DNA from: [Eubacterium] yurii
Lineage (GTDB): Bacteria; Bacillota; Clostridia; Peptostreptococcales; Filifactoraceae
Assembly: GCA_900167215.1 (NCBI GenBank)
Contig: FUZS01000016.1
Coordinates: 1 to 64,000, forward strand
DNA: 64,000 bases
Direction: 5' to 3'
Made by a program: the position numbers and the translations under genes. The notes beneath the pieces were generated by a model. The model was not told where the DNA came from, did not search any database, and saw only the letters and a program-made list of their open reading frames with translations. Below are positions 1-7,834 of this stretch, piece by piece. Position 1 is the stretch's first letter. Each line of letters begins with the position of its first letter.

Positions 1-389
1 ACTTCACCGTCAGCATAAGTGTAAGTCAATACATATGATCCTGCTTGATCAGATATATTAGCTTTTTGCAAGTCCAAAGTAGCAACTATATTAGTTTCTG
101 AAACTTCGTAAGTTGCACTATCTGGTTTATCTTTCAATTGACCAGCAAGTTTTTTAACATCTGATGCTGCATCGCTTATTTTAGTGAATACACCAGCATT
201 GTTAGCTGAATATTGGTTAGCCATTGACATCAATGTTCTGAAGTTTGATTCAAATGTTCTTACCTTTGATCCCTTAGTAGAATCCATAAATCTTGGTACA
301 GCTAGTAGCATCAATATACCTAGTATAGCAACAACTACCAACAATTCGATTAGTGTGAAACCTTTTTTCTTGTTAATAAGTTTTCTCAT
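1..389 (-). CDS. Type IV pilin / prepilin-like protein (C-terminus outside window)
   Basis: This gene reads leftward and is cut by the window edge; about 129 codons are visible. The protein begins with a short basic leader (MRKLINKKKG) followed by the class III signal motif GFTLIELLVVVAILGIL. It has the processing Gly at -1, Phe at +1 and Glu at +5, and a hydrophobic stretch that forms the pilus core helix. Prepilin peptidase would cleave after Gly and N-methylate the Phe. The rest is a polar head rich in Ala, Ser and Asp, as in major pilins or pseudopilins. A strong ribosome site (GGAGGAAA) lies just before the ATG, and a promoter is visible at 493-521. Whether it is a major pilin or a competence pseudopilin cannot be told from this part alone. 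Confidence 0.9.
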   Translation of the reverse strand, partial: MRKLINKKKGFTLIELLVVVAILGILMLLAVPRFMDSTKGSKVRTFESNFRTLMSMANQYSANNAGVFTKISDAASDVKKLAGQLKDKPDSATYEVSETNIVATLDLQKANISDQAGSYVLTYTYADGE

Positions 390-492
390 GTTTTTTCCTC
401 CAATAAATTATTTAATTTTTAAATCCACCATATAATTAAATTTAATTCCTGATTTGTTTAGCGGATTTAGTTTTAACTTAACTTGTGAACTA

Positions 493-521
493 AGTATATC
501 ACATTTTTTTTATCTTGTCTA
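493..521 (-). promoter_or_regulatory. Promoter of the pilin gene
   Basis: On the minus strand there is a -35 box TAGACA (516-521), a 17-base spacer and a -10 box TATACT (493-498). A TG two bases before the -10 box gives an extended -10. This leaves a leader of about 95 bases before the pilin ATG. Confidence 0.55.
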
Positions 522-1440
522 TAGTTTTTTTAAAATATTTTTATAATTTTTTCATAATTACATAATAGCGTTGAAATTCCAACGAAAAAATTTTAGAAAA
601 ATTTGTATTTTTTTCTTTTTTTGAGGTTTTTTTAATTATTTTTATAATTTAATTTTGATTTTATTATAAATTTTACCTTTATTTGTTTCATAATTTAATA
701 AATAAAGTCTTGATATATTATCTTCATTATCATAAAAAATACAAATATACTAAAGGTCTTATAATAAAACTCTCAATAATTATATTATTTTTACCTCAAG
801 TTTTATAAAAAATAATTTTACTATAGAGCTTTATTTAAAATTTTGATATTTAACTTAGCTTCTTGACAAAATTTACCCATCAAAATATAAGTTAAACATA
901 TTTTATAAGAAAAAAACATAAATTTTAATATTTTTTTATGCGAATACTTATATTTCCCTAAAATGTATGTACTTTATAGAAATTATCTATGTCTTTATTA
1001 GTATGCTTATAAATTTTCATCTTTCTATTTATATTTGTTATATTAAGAATATATTTTAGCATTATAATTGCATTCCGCTTAATTAATGGAATTTTTTCTT
1101 TTGTTATCTTTCTATTATTGTTTTATAAGAAATACCTCAAGCTATAACTTTCTATTACTATATTAAATTTTGCTATATTATAACTGCTAAATTTATTATA
1201 GTAGCATACTATCGGTGTAGTAGTAGCGATAATAATATTATATTTATTTGGATTAGGTTATGTAAAAGAAATTTTCTTTACAGTAACTACATAATAATAA
1301 GACTTTATCTGATTGACTATTTAAGAGGGGGACAGTATAATGTATCAAAGAGAAGAATGAATATTTATACTTTACTTGAAAACCCATCTTATTTCAGTAA
1401 AACACTTGATACAAGTATAGTTTAAAAACTGTTAAACTAT
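522..1440. other. AT-rich intergenic region without recognisable gene
   Basis: Very AT-rich sequence with many short stops in all frames. I see no convincing coding frame with a ribosome site, no tRNA-like fold and no strong terminator. A 22-codon frame near 1355-1425 has a weak GAGAAGA site and no recognisable product, so it is not called. Confidence 0.5.
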
Positions 1441-1554
1441 TAGTAAAAATCTATTAAAAAGCCTTATAATTTCTATTATAGTAAAATTGTTGATAATCCA
1501 TAAACTGTAATATCGTTAATCATAAATTTTTGACAGTATAAATAGTGATTAGTA
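1441..1554 (+). repeat. Degenerate copy of the 114-bp miniature element (family 1)
   Basis: It has the same length and layout as the intact copies: an AAAAATCTATTAAAAAGCC-like left part, an internal small hairpin and a right end GTGATTAGTA. The left end is mutated (TAGTA instead of TACTA) and the flanking triplets no longer match (TAT/TAA). This looks like an old, decayed insertion upstream of the TPR gene. Confidence 0.6.
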
Positions 1555-1680
1555 TAAATAAGATAATAGATGCTATGTTTTTATAAATATTATATCTAAA
1601 TTAAATCATCTATGACATATCTATAGATTGAACAAATAGCAATATATTTTAAGACTGTAATTATAAAAATAGGAGAAGAT

Positions 1681-2490
1681 ATGGACAGAATAAACGAATT
1701 GCTCGGTAAGGCACATAGATTGTGGAGAGGCGGAGATGAGAAGCAAATGCTGCTTTACCTCAAAGAGGCTCTTGATATCAGCATATCTACCAGAGATGTA
1801 GTAAAACAAATCGAAATACTTAATGAATATGCCGGAGCGCTTAGAGTTAACGGACATTATGACGAGGCTATAACAAATATTGACAAAGCTTTGGTGCTTG
1901 TAGAAGGAGCTGTAGGCAGGGATAATATCAACTATGCCACTACACTGATGAACAAGGCAAATATCTATAGGGAGAAAAAAGACTATGCAACAGCTCAAAG
2001 TCTGATGTTGCAGTCAAAAGAGATATTTGACCGCATAAATGATAAATCTTACTCTTATGTGGGGCTTATCAACAATCTTTCTCTTATATATCAGGAAACT
2101 ATGCAATATAATAAGGCAGAGGAGCTACAACTTGAAGCTGTATCTATTTTGAAAAATGATCCTAAGTATGCAGTACCGCTTGCTATAAGCTACAATAATC
2201 TATATGAAATACAAAAAAGACTGGGAAATGTGCAAAATGCCCTTGAAAACCTAAGTTTTGCAAAGGACATATTGCTAAGCAATGTCGGAGAAAATCATCC
2301 GATGTACTGCGCAGTGCTAAATAATATGGCAGATTACCATGTGCAAAATAAGGAGTATGACAAGGCACTTAAGCTATATTCTCAGTCATTGACAGTTATT
2401 GAAAAATGTTACGGAGCTGATAGCTCCGCATATAAGGTAGTAAAGTCAAACTATGATTTTGTACAAAATCTTATTAACACTTTGATGTGA
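1681..2490 (+). CDS. Tetratricopeptide-repeat protein
   Basis: The 269-residue protein has no signal peptide. It is made of about six helical TPR units; the pattern A-x-x-x-x-x-x-A-L/Y-x-x-x-L is visible in YDEAITNIDKALVLVE, YNKAEELQLEAVSIL and YDKALKLYSQSLTVIEK. The spacing resembles the 42-residue units of kinesin-light-chain-type TPR proteins. These act as cytoplasmic protein-binding scaffolds; the partner is unknown. A good AGGAGAAG ribosome site lies 5 bases before the ATG. It is a single gene, convergent with the DNA glycosylase gene and ending 1 base from its stop. Confidence 0.85.
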   Translation: MDRINELLGKAHRLWRGGDEKQMLLYLKEALDISISTRDVVKQIEILNEYAGALRVNGHYDEAITNIDKALVLVEGAVGRDNINYATTLMNKANIYREKKDYATAQSLMLQSKEIFDRINDKSYSYVGLINNLSLIYQETMQYNKAEELQLEAVSILKNDPKYAVPLAISYNNLYEIQKRLGNVQNALENLSFAKDILLSNVGENHPMYCAVLNNMADYHVQNKEYDKALKLYSQSLTVIEKCYGADSSAYKVVKSNYDFVQNLINTLM

Positions 2491-2491
2491 T

Positions 2492-3373
2492 TTATTTTTT
2501 GCCTATGCCGTTTTCTCTTGCATAGTAGAAGAGATATTGTTGTGCGTAGCCTCCAAGAGAGCCGAACTTATCTATGCAAAACTTCCTTATCTTAGGAAGT
2601 GACATATCAGCATCTTGTAGGTAAAACTCTCCTATAACTCTTTTTACCCATACATCTACAGGGAAGGCATCGTATTTTGCCAGTCCGAAAAGCGCAATGC
2701 AGTCAGCTACCTTTGCACCTACACCTTGCAGTTCTTGGAGTTTTTCACTGCATTCATCAAGTGAAAGTTTGTCAAAATCTGATGATTTGATGTTATTTTC
2801 CACTACAATTGAGGCTGTTTTTTGGATGTAAGGCGCTCTAAATGCTGTCTTTGCATCTCGTATTACCTGTATGTCAGCGTCTCTTAGAGCCTGCATTGTA
2901 GGAAATGAATAGTATTTTTTTCCGTTGAAAGTGTCAATGTGTTCACCTAATGACTGCGACAGGCTTTCAACGGATTTTTTTATCATAGGTATGGAGTTTC
3001 TGGCTGATATTATAAAGGAAATTACCATCTCATGGAAGTCCTGACGCAGTATTCTTATACCATAGCCAAATTTTGCAGAAGCCTTGAGATACTCGTCAAT
3101 TCCACTTAACTTTTCTTTGATAGCGGAGTAGTCGGTGTCAAGGTCAAAATATGGAATCCATAGCTTTTCTACATCATCTACGCTTGAGTTTTTTAAGATA
3201 ATATTTCCACCTTCAAGAGATACGTTTATCACCTTGTCAAATGCTATTGCAGTGTATGAGCCGTCATCTTCGGCTTCCCATCTGAAACATTGTCCGCACT
3301 CAAATATGTGCTTGGGATAAAAATCACTTACTCCGCTTATTACAATGTCATTCCCCTTTTTTGAGATGTCCAT
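2492..3373 (-). CDS. 8-oxoguanine DNA glycosylase, OGG1/AlkA-like HhH-GPD family
   Basis: Base-excision repair enzyme expected to remove 8-oxoguanine opposite C and to nick by beta-elimination. The N-terminal half resembles the OGG_N domain (QCFRWEAEDDGSY). The C-terminal half carries the helix-hairpin-helix GVGAKVADCIALFGL, with the catalytic Lys at about residue 221 and the essential Asp in FPVDVW at about 240. A longer reading begins at 3388. I place the start at 3373 because AAAGGAAG lies 4 to 5 bases before this ATG, whereas the upstream ATG has no ribosome site. The length (293 residues) is normal for the family. A miniature element sits about 70 bases upstream, between the gene and whatever promoter it uses. 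Confidence 0.88.
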   Translation of the reverse strand: MDISKKGNDIVISGVSDFYPKHIFECGQCFRWEAEDDGSYTAIAFDKVINVSLEGGNIILKNSSVDDVEKLWIPYFDLDTDYSAIKEKLSGIDEYLKASAKFGYGIRILRQDFHEMVISFIISARNSIPMIKKSVESLSQSLGEHIDTFNGKKYYSFPTMQALRDADIQVIRDAKTAFRAPYIQKTASIVVENNIKSSDFDKLSLDECSEKLQELQGVGAKVADCIALFGLAKYDAFPVDVWVKRVIGEFYLQDADMSLPKIRKFCIDKFGSLGGYAQQYLFYYARENGIGKK

Positions 3374-3440
3374 AAAACTTCCTTTCATTTATATAGAAAT
3401 ATGCTGAATTTAGAATACTTTTACTTGAGTTATTATTTTA

Positions 3441-3553
3441 TACTAATCGCCATTTATAATGCAAGATTGTTATTTTAATAAATTATTGCTTTTGCAGATT
3501 ATCAATAATCTTGTTGGAATAAAATTACAAGGCTTTTTGATAGATTTCTAGTA
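3441..3553 (-). mobile_element. Miniature inverted-repeat element, family 1, TSD TTA
   Basis: A 113-base element that begins TACTAATCGCCATTTATAA and ends TTTCTAGTA. It is flanked by TTA at 3438-3440 and 3554-3556. It is in the reverse orientation relative to the copy at 16961. The inner hairpin AGATTATCAATAATCTT is present. There is no room for a transposase, so it must be mobilised in trans. Confidence 0.8.
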
Positions 3554-3661
3554 TTAAAATATATAAATCATAAAAACAATTTAAATTTAAATGCATTATC
3601 TAAGTCTTACGCTATAAGAATAATAGATAATAATATAAATTCTTACATTTGATTATTTAAA

Positions 3662-3690
3662 TTTACACAATATATCGCCTGTGATATAAT
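3662..3690 (+). promoter_or_regulatory. Promoter of the Fst-like toxin mRNA
   Basis: -35 box TTTACA (3662-3667), a 17-base spacer, then TATAAT (3685-3690) preceded by TG at the extended -10 position. The predicted transcript starts near 3697, exactly at a leader segment (GTTATCACTG, 3697-3706) that can pair with the 3' end of the coding frame (CAGTGATAAC, 3824-3833). Confidence 0.8.
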
Positions 3691-3731
3691 CTAATTGTTA
3701 TCACTGATAATCCGATAACAGATCGGAGGTG

Positions 3732-3836
3732 ATGTTCTTGTCATTAATTATATGCAACATGTTAATTTCTATTATAGCTAATGTAGTAAGCTATTTTATC
3801 TGCAAGTGGCTTGATAGAAAAAGCAGTGATAACTGA
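3732..3836 (+). CDS. Fst-like type I toxin, small hydrophobic peptide
   Basis: A 34-residue peptide: a single hydrophobic helix (LIICNMLISIIANVVSYFI) followed by a short polar tail CKWLDRKSSDN. This matches the plan of Fst/Ldr-type toxins, a membrane helix ending in a W-L-D-(basic) tail. Such peptides insert in the inner membrane and stop growth when unrepressed. GGAGG lies only 3 bases before the ATG; a TTG two codons later (3738) has better spacing and may be the real start. The leader can form CCGAT...ATCGG next to the ribosome site and a 10-bp long-range helix with the stop-codon region, both typical of toxin mRNAs held untranslatable. The convergent RNA at 3846-3929 is the expected antitoxin. 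Confidence 0.75.
   Translation: MFLSLIICNMLISIIANVVSYFICKWLDRKSSDN
3735..3758 (+). repeat. Direct repeats DRa and DRb, toxin copy
   Basis: The toxin start region carries TTCTTGTCATT (3735-3745) overlapping TTAATTATATGCAAC (3744-3758). Exact second copies occur at 3881-3891 and 3910-3924, inside the antisense RNA gene. The RNA made from the other strand is therefore complementary to the toxin mRNA over both segments, next to the start codon. Confidence 0.85.
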
Positions 3837-3845
3837 TTTATCATT

Positions 3846-3876
3846 AAAAAGCACATACTGGGGGTATGTGCTTTTT
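3846..3876. terminator. Bidirectional terminator shared by toxin mRNA and antitoxin RNA
   Basis: AAAAA-GCACATAC (3851-3858), a short loop, then GTATGTGC-TTTTT. The A-run and T-run on opposite sides give a U-tract in both directions, so the two converging transcripts can both end here and overlap over the hairpin. Confidence 0.85.
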
Positions 3877-3929
3877 GTGTTTCTTGTCATTCAAAATAGA
3901 ATTTTGAATTTAATTATATGCAACTTTAT
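3846..3929 (-). ncRNA. Antisense antitoxin RNA of the Fst-like locus (predicted)
   Basis: A predicted RNA of about 84 nt from the consensus promoter at 3936-3964 down to the shared terminator. It contains the complement of DRb, then a perfect 9-bp hairpin (3889-3909), then the complement of DRa, then the terminator stem. This order (two anti-toxin segments, stem between or beside them, shared bidirectional terminator) is the architecture of RNA II of the enterococcal par system. Known par antitoxins block ribosome access by pairing at the repeats and at the terminator loop; the same mechanism is inferred here. There is no open frame of note in this RNA. Confidence 0.72.
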
Positions 3930-3935
3930 ATTCTA

Positions 3936-3964
3936 ATTATACTCTTTTTTTCTTTTTTGTCAAG
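3936..3964 (-). promoter_or_regulatory. Consensus promoter of the antitoxin RNA
   Basis: A perfect consensus sigma-A promoter on the minus strand: TTGACA (3959-3964), 17-base spacer, TATAAT (3936-3941). It is stronger than the toxin promoter, as expected when a labile antitoxin RNA must be made in excess. Confidence 0.85.
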
Positions 3965-4414
3965 TAAGTGTAAAATAGTGATTTTATTTAGTAAGCAAGT
4001 AATCTTAAACTGTATTTTAAAATATATCTTATTCTATAATTCATTCACAATTAAATTAAGTAAATATGAACTTTTCTTTTACAATAAATGTGAACATTTC
4101 TGTTGTCGTATCAATTTAAAATATAGAAAAATATGGACTGTGAATGGAAAATCTATCATAATAAAATTAGATTAATTTCATTGACAATATATACTTATTT
4201 TGCTAAAATTTATTAAAGCAATCCAAATTTCCCACAAATTTTACATATTACTGTCAATTATTGTCAAATAAAGCATTTGAGTTTAATATTGTTTTTAGTT
4301 ATTTTTAAAATATGTCAATTATTTGTATTTAATTTTTTGCAAAATTTTAAAGATATTTTATTACTAAAGTAGCTATACTCACTACATTTTTCTTATAAAT
4401 TTAAGAGGTGTATT
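3965..4414. other. AT-rich intergenic region upstream of the secreted-protein array
   Basis: About 450 bases of AT-rich sequence. An open stretch that starts in the antitoxin repeat at 3918 has no ribosome site and low-complexity composition, so it is not called. TGTCAATTATTGTCAA-like motifs recur around 4253-4325 but no clear promoter or operator can be assigned. Confidence 0.4.
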
Positions 4415-5353
4415 ATGAAAAAAACATGTAAAAATTTGTCAAGTCTCTTTTTGCTTATTTTATTAGTTTTGATAATAAAGCCTATATATGCTGTAGAGGC
4501 AGACAATGATACTTCAGATTTTATAAAAAGTAAGGATTTGAAGATTGAGAGAAAGTCACCTAAATTAACTCAACAACATCTAAAGTTCAGTATGCAGAAA
4601 AAGAAGATATTATTTGATGATAAAAATAAGAAACAAAGACCTGTGGGAAGATATTCAAATATTACACCTGACAAAAAGATTGACTGGAGTGTAGTAGATC
4701 TTGAGGGTAAATGTGATATACCTGGTGCAGATGAGATGTTTGGATATAAGAAAAAGACTCTGGATATGTTTAATAAAATAACTATCGACGGCAAAAAAAT
4801 AACTCTTCCTATGACTTTTGAAGACTTGGGAAAAGGATATAAGGATTTTGAAAATATTGATTACATTAAGATAAGTGAACAAAAACAACCTTTTATTATA
4901 AAAAATACTAAAAATAATTATTATATTAAGGTTGTCAACGTTGAACTTATACATAATGACGGACATACTGAAGATGCTTTTGAAAAATATATTGACGTAT
5001 ATAATAAAGAGCATTTTATTATTCAACTTACTGCAGAATCGAGAACTAAGAAGATATATGGTTTAGAAACTCAGGGATTTGATTCTTATTTTGCAAAAGC
5101 AGATTTGAGAGTCGACAATATAGGAGTGGGAAATACTTTTAACGAGATGTATGCAAAGTTTGGAGAGCCAAGTATGGCATTTTTGTCCGGAAAAGGGAGA
5201 TGTGTAGTATATCAAGGAGTTAACAAACAAGGAAATATCTATACCATATCATTCTACTCAAAGAGTATTAAAGAAGGAAAAGACACTATTTATTCAAAAC
5301 CAAATGTCATAACAGATATTGAAATTTATCTTGGTGCTGGCGCTTTTTTTTAA
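4415..5353 (+). CDS. Secreted paralogue 1 of the FNEMYAKFG family
   Basis: A 312-residue protein with a Sec signal peptide (hydrophobic SLFLLILLVLIIKPIYA, predicted cleavage near residue 27). The order of conserved blocks is VGRYSNITPDKKIDWSV, then a K-rich block with GKKITLPMTFEDLG, then IKNTKN, then IGVGNTFNEMYAKFGEPS near residue 235, then a C-terminal beta-rich stretch with KPNVITDIEI. I do not recognise a named family. The G-V/I-G-x-T-x-x-E-x-x-x-x-F-G-x-P pattern recalls motifs in extracytoplasmic Firmicute proteins of unknown role. It is closest to paralogue 3. The start is supported by AGAGGTG 5 bases upstream. It is the first gene of a head-to-tail array of six. Confidence 0.8.
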   Translation: MKKTCKNLSSLFLLILLVLIIKPIYAVEADNDTSDFIKSKDLKIERKSPKLTQQHLKFSMQKKKILFDDKNKKQRPVGRYSNITPDKKIDWSVVDLEGKCDIPGADEMFGYKKKTLDMFNKITIDGKKITLPMTFEDLGKGYKDFENIDYIKISEQKQPFIIKNTKNNYYIKVVNVELIHNDGHTEDAFEKYIDVYNKEHFIIQLTAESRTKKIYGLETQGFDSYFAKADLRVDNIGVGNTFNEMYAKFGEPSMAFLSGKGRCVVYQGVNKQGNIYTISFYSKSIKEGKDTIYSKPNVITDIEIYLGAGAFF

Positions 5354-5461
5354 AGCTTGTTATTAAAGTCAACACAAACTTGATATATTCAAGAAATGAG
5401 TTATTAAAAACTCATATTAATTTTATAACCATAGTATTATATCAATTAAAAAGGAGAAAAA

Positions 5462-6364
5462 ATGAAAAAATTGGGACAACTTTCAAAAAGATTATTTGCA
5501 TTTTCACTTATTTTAATGCTCATAGTAGGTGCAGGAGCTATAAATGCTCAGGGCAATATCAATATTACAAAAAATAACGAAGCCTTTTTAGTAAAGGTAA
5601 TGGCACAAAAATCAGCATTTAAAAAACAACAGGTGCTTATTGACTATTCAAGCAAAAAACAAGTTGCAACAGGAAGATATGCTGACAAGACTGCAGATGG
5701 AAAGATAAGCTGGAATGTAAGCAAAGACACCAACTACGACTTAGCACCTTTTACAATGGAAATGATGAAAAAATTAACTTTAGGCGGAAAGAAAATAACA
5801 CTTCCTACTACATTTACAAGTTTAGGAGCAAATTATGGAGAATTTGACAAGTTTGACTACCTAAAATTAAATAAGGATGAAAAAGTTGTAGTCTTGGAAA
5901 ATACAAAAAATAAGGCTAATCTATTGTTTGAAACAACATCATTGAAAATAACTGATTTAAAGAAGTTAGGATTTCACGATTTTGTGCTTCGTGGTGATCT
6001 GTACCAAAGATATAGATACGACTTGGCTGTAGGTCTTGATTTGGAAAATAAGAAAATAGTGGGGCTTTACAATTCAAATAATTATCTATGGGCTACAAGA
6101 GATCTCAAAGTTGACGGAGTGGGAATAGGCAGCACTTTCAACGAAATGTATGCAAAATTCGGCACACCTACCTTTATCAGAAAACAAAAAGCAAAAGAAT
6201 TCAATCTTACAAGTGTAGGATACTCATTTTTTGATGAGAACAATAATGTAAGTATTATTGTCTTCCATCACTCTGATAAAGTGTTTAACGGTAGAGAATT
6301 TGTAGCTTCAAAACCTAATATTATAACTGAAGTTGCTGTTGATTTCCGCTATATGAGTAAGTAA
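5462..6364 (+). CDS. Secreted paralogue 2 of the FNEMYAKFG family
   Basis: A 300-residue protein with a signal peptide ending near AGAINAQG. It carries the family blocks ATGRYADKTADGKISWNV, LGGKKITLPTTFTSLG, LENTKNK and GIGSTFNEMYAKFGTP. The last is slightly divergent (GIGST for GVGNT). AAGGAGAAAAA precedes the ATG. It has no cysteine lipobox, so it is secreted or held by other means. It lies 108 bases after paralogue 1. It seems intermediate between the long type (1 and 3) and the short type (4 to 6). Function unknown. Confidence 0.8.
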   Translation: MKKLGQLSKRLFAFSLILMLIVGAGAINAQGNINITKNNEAFLVKVMAQKSAFKKQQVLIDYSSKKQVATGRYADKTADGKISWNVSKDTNYDLAPFTMEMMKKLTLGGKKITLPTTFTSLGANYGEFDKFDYLKLNKDEKVVVLENTKNKANLLFETTSLKITDLKKLGFHDFVLRGDLYQRYRYDLAVGLDLENKKIVGLYNSNNYLWATRDLKVDGVGIGSTFNEMYAKFGTPTFIRKQKAKEFNLTSVGYSFFDENNNVSIIVFHHSDKVFNGREFVASKPNIITEVAVDFRYMSK

Positions 6365-6423
6365 TCAGCTATAAACAGCAGTTGAAACAAATATGAATTT
6401 TGACTTTAATCCTTTGTAAATAA

Positions 6424-6642
6424 ATCAACTTTCCAACATAAAAATACATTAGAATAATTGAAATAATATTATATTTTTAAAATACAACATTATACTTGAC
6501 ATAATTTTTCAGTATTTTCATTTTTTAATTAATATACAAATTTTAATAGATATAATTTGAGAATTTTGTCTCAAGCTGTATACTTAAAAATCAATGTTAG
6601 AATTTCAAGTAAAGCTACTTATAATTTTAGTTGGAAAGTTGA
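6424..6642. mobile_element. Miniature element, family 3, TSD GTAAATAA
   Basis: A 219-base AT-rich segment bounded by perfect 13-bp inverted repeats TCAACTTTCCAAC (6425-6437) and GTTGGAAAGTTGA (6630-6642). GTAAATAA occurs just outside both ends (6416-6423 and 6643-6650), giving an 8-bp target duplication. It sits between paralogues 2 and 3, ending 37 bases before the start of paralogue 3, so it may supply or displace that gene's promoter. A related end is seen at 29981 and a related full element at 48290. Confidence 0.7.
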
Positions 6643-6679
6643 GTAAATAATAATGGGCTATAAAGTAGGAGATGTATTT

Positions 6680-7612
6680 ATGAAAAAACTCAGCAAAAAA
6701 TTTTGTATATCAGTCATAGCCTTAGCGATGGTATTTTCTATGGCTTATAATATCAATGCACAAATGGACAGCTCTAAACTCAGTAAAAGTAAGAATATTG
6801 AAATTGAACTGTTTGATGATGAAAAAATAATTGAGTATCCTCTAAAAATTAACGAAAAGACTAAAAAGCTGTTAGCTGATAATAAAAATAATAAGCAAAA
6901 AGCAATCGGAAAATACTCCGATCTTACTCCGGATAAAAGGATAAACTGGAGCGAATTCGCTTATTATGCTAAAGGCGATATTCCCGGCAGAGTTAAGGGA
7001 TATAAGAAAAAAACACTTGATATGATGAAGAAACTTACTTTAGGCGGTAAGAAGCTAAGTCTTCCTATTACCTTTGATGCTCTTGGCAAAGAATATAAGG
7101 AGTTCAAACATGTAGATTATTTGAAACTGACAAATGACATGGAAGCTATAACTATCAAAAATCTTAAAAACGGCTATTTTGCTCAGGCAAGAATCTCAGA
7201 TTTCAGAAGTAATAAAAGTGAAAAAAGAAAAGATTTTGACATATTTATGGACATGTACAGCAAAGACAACTTTCTTTTTGGGTTTACTATGGATGCAAGA
7301 GATAAAAAGATAACAGCATTGGAATCATCCGGACGTGAACTTTATCCCGGAGGAGAGGAATTAAAAGTAGATAATATAGGAGTTGGCAATACATTTAATG
7401 AAATGTATGCAAAATTTGGAGAGCCAAGCTATTCTTATTCCAATGAAATATTAAGGGGAGCAGCATACGAATGTATTGACAACAAGGGAAATAGATATAT
7501 GATAGTTTTCAACCGTTCTTATTATTGGAACGGAGAAAACTACTATTATCCAAAAGCTAATGTTATAAGCAGTGTAAGTGTTAGTGTGTATAAAGATGAT
7601 GGATTGTACTAA
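6680..7612 (+). CDS. Secreted paralogue 3 of the FNEMYAKFG family
   Basis: A signal peptide (FCISVIALAMVFSMAYNINAQ) is followed by the family blocks IGKYSDLTPDKRINWSE, GYKKKTLDMMKKLTLGGKK, LPITFDALG and IGVGNTFNEMYAKFGEPS. The frame is open from 6653. I choose 6680 because TAGGAGA lies 7 bases before it and the signal peptide then begins MKKLSKK, as in the sister genes. It shares the extra DIPG and GYKKKTLDM stretch with paralogue 1, so these two form a subgroup. The upstream region is a family 3 miniature element. Function unknown. Confidence 0.8.
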   Translation: MKKLSKKFCISVIALAMVFSMAYNINAQMDSSKLSKSKNIEIELFDDEKIIEYPLKINEKTKKLLADNKNNKQKAIGKYSDLTPDKRINWSEFAYYAKGDIPGRVKGYKKKTLDMMKKLTLGGKKLSLPITFDALGKEYKEFKHVDYLKLTNDMEAITIKNLKNGYFAQARISDFRSNKSEKRKDFDIFMDMYSKDNFLFGFTMDARDKKITALESSGRELYPGGEELKVDNIGVGNTFNEMYAKFGEPSYSYSNEILRGAAYECIDNKGNRYMIVFNRSYYWNGENYYYPKANVISSVSVSVYKDDGLY

Positions 7613-7834
7613 AGTATAAAATTTTTTGCAAAATTAAACTTGTAAAGATTTTAAATATTGTTAAGCATAAGCCATAGACAGTATTAAAGTGTAATAAAAA
7701 TATTGCCTATGGCTAAAAACTCATTACTTTATTTAAGATTATACCTTTGTTGTAATGTGCATGAGTGAAATTTTCTGTGCATTTAATTAAATTTTTGTAT
7801 GGTCTAAGTAGGGCTATTTAAAAAAGGAGAAAAA

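Noticed and set aside
3918-4175. 85-codon open frame on the plus strand behind the toxin locus
   Set aside because: It begins inside the antitoxin repeat, has no ribosome site, runs against the antitoxin promoter and consists of low-complexity hydrophobic and basic residues.
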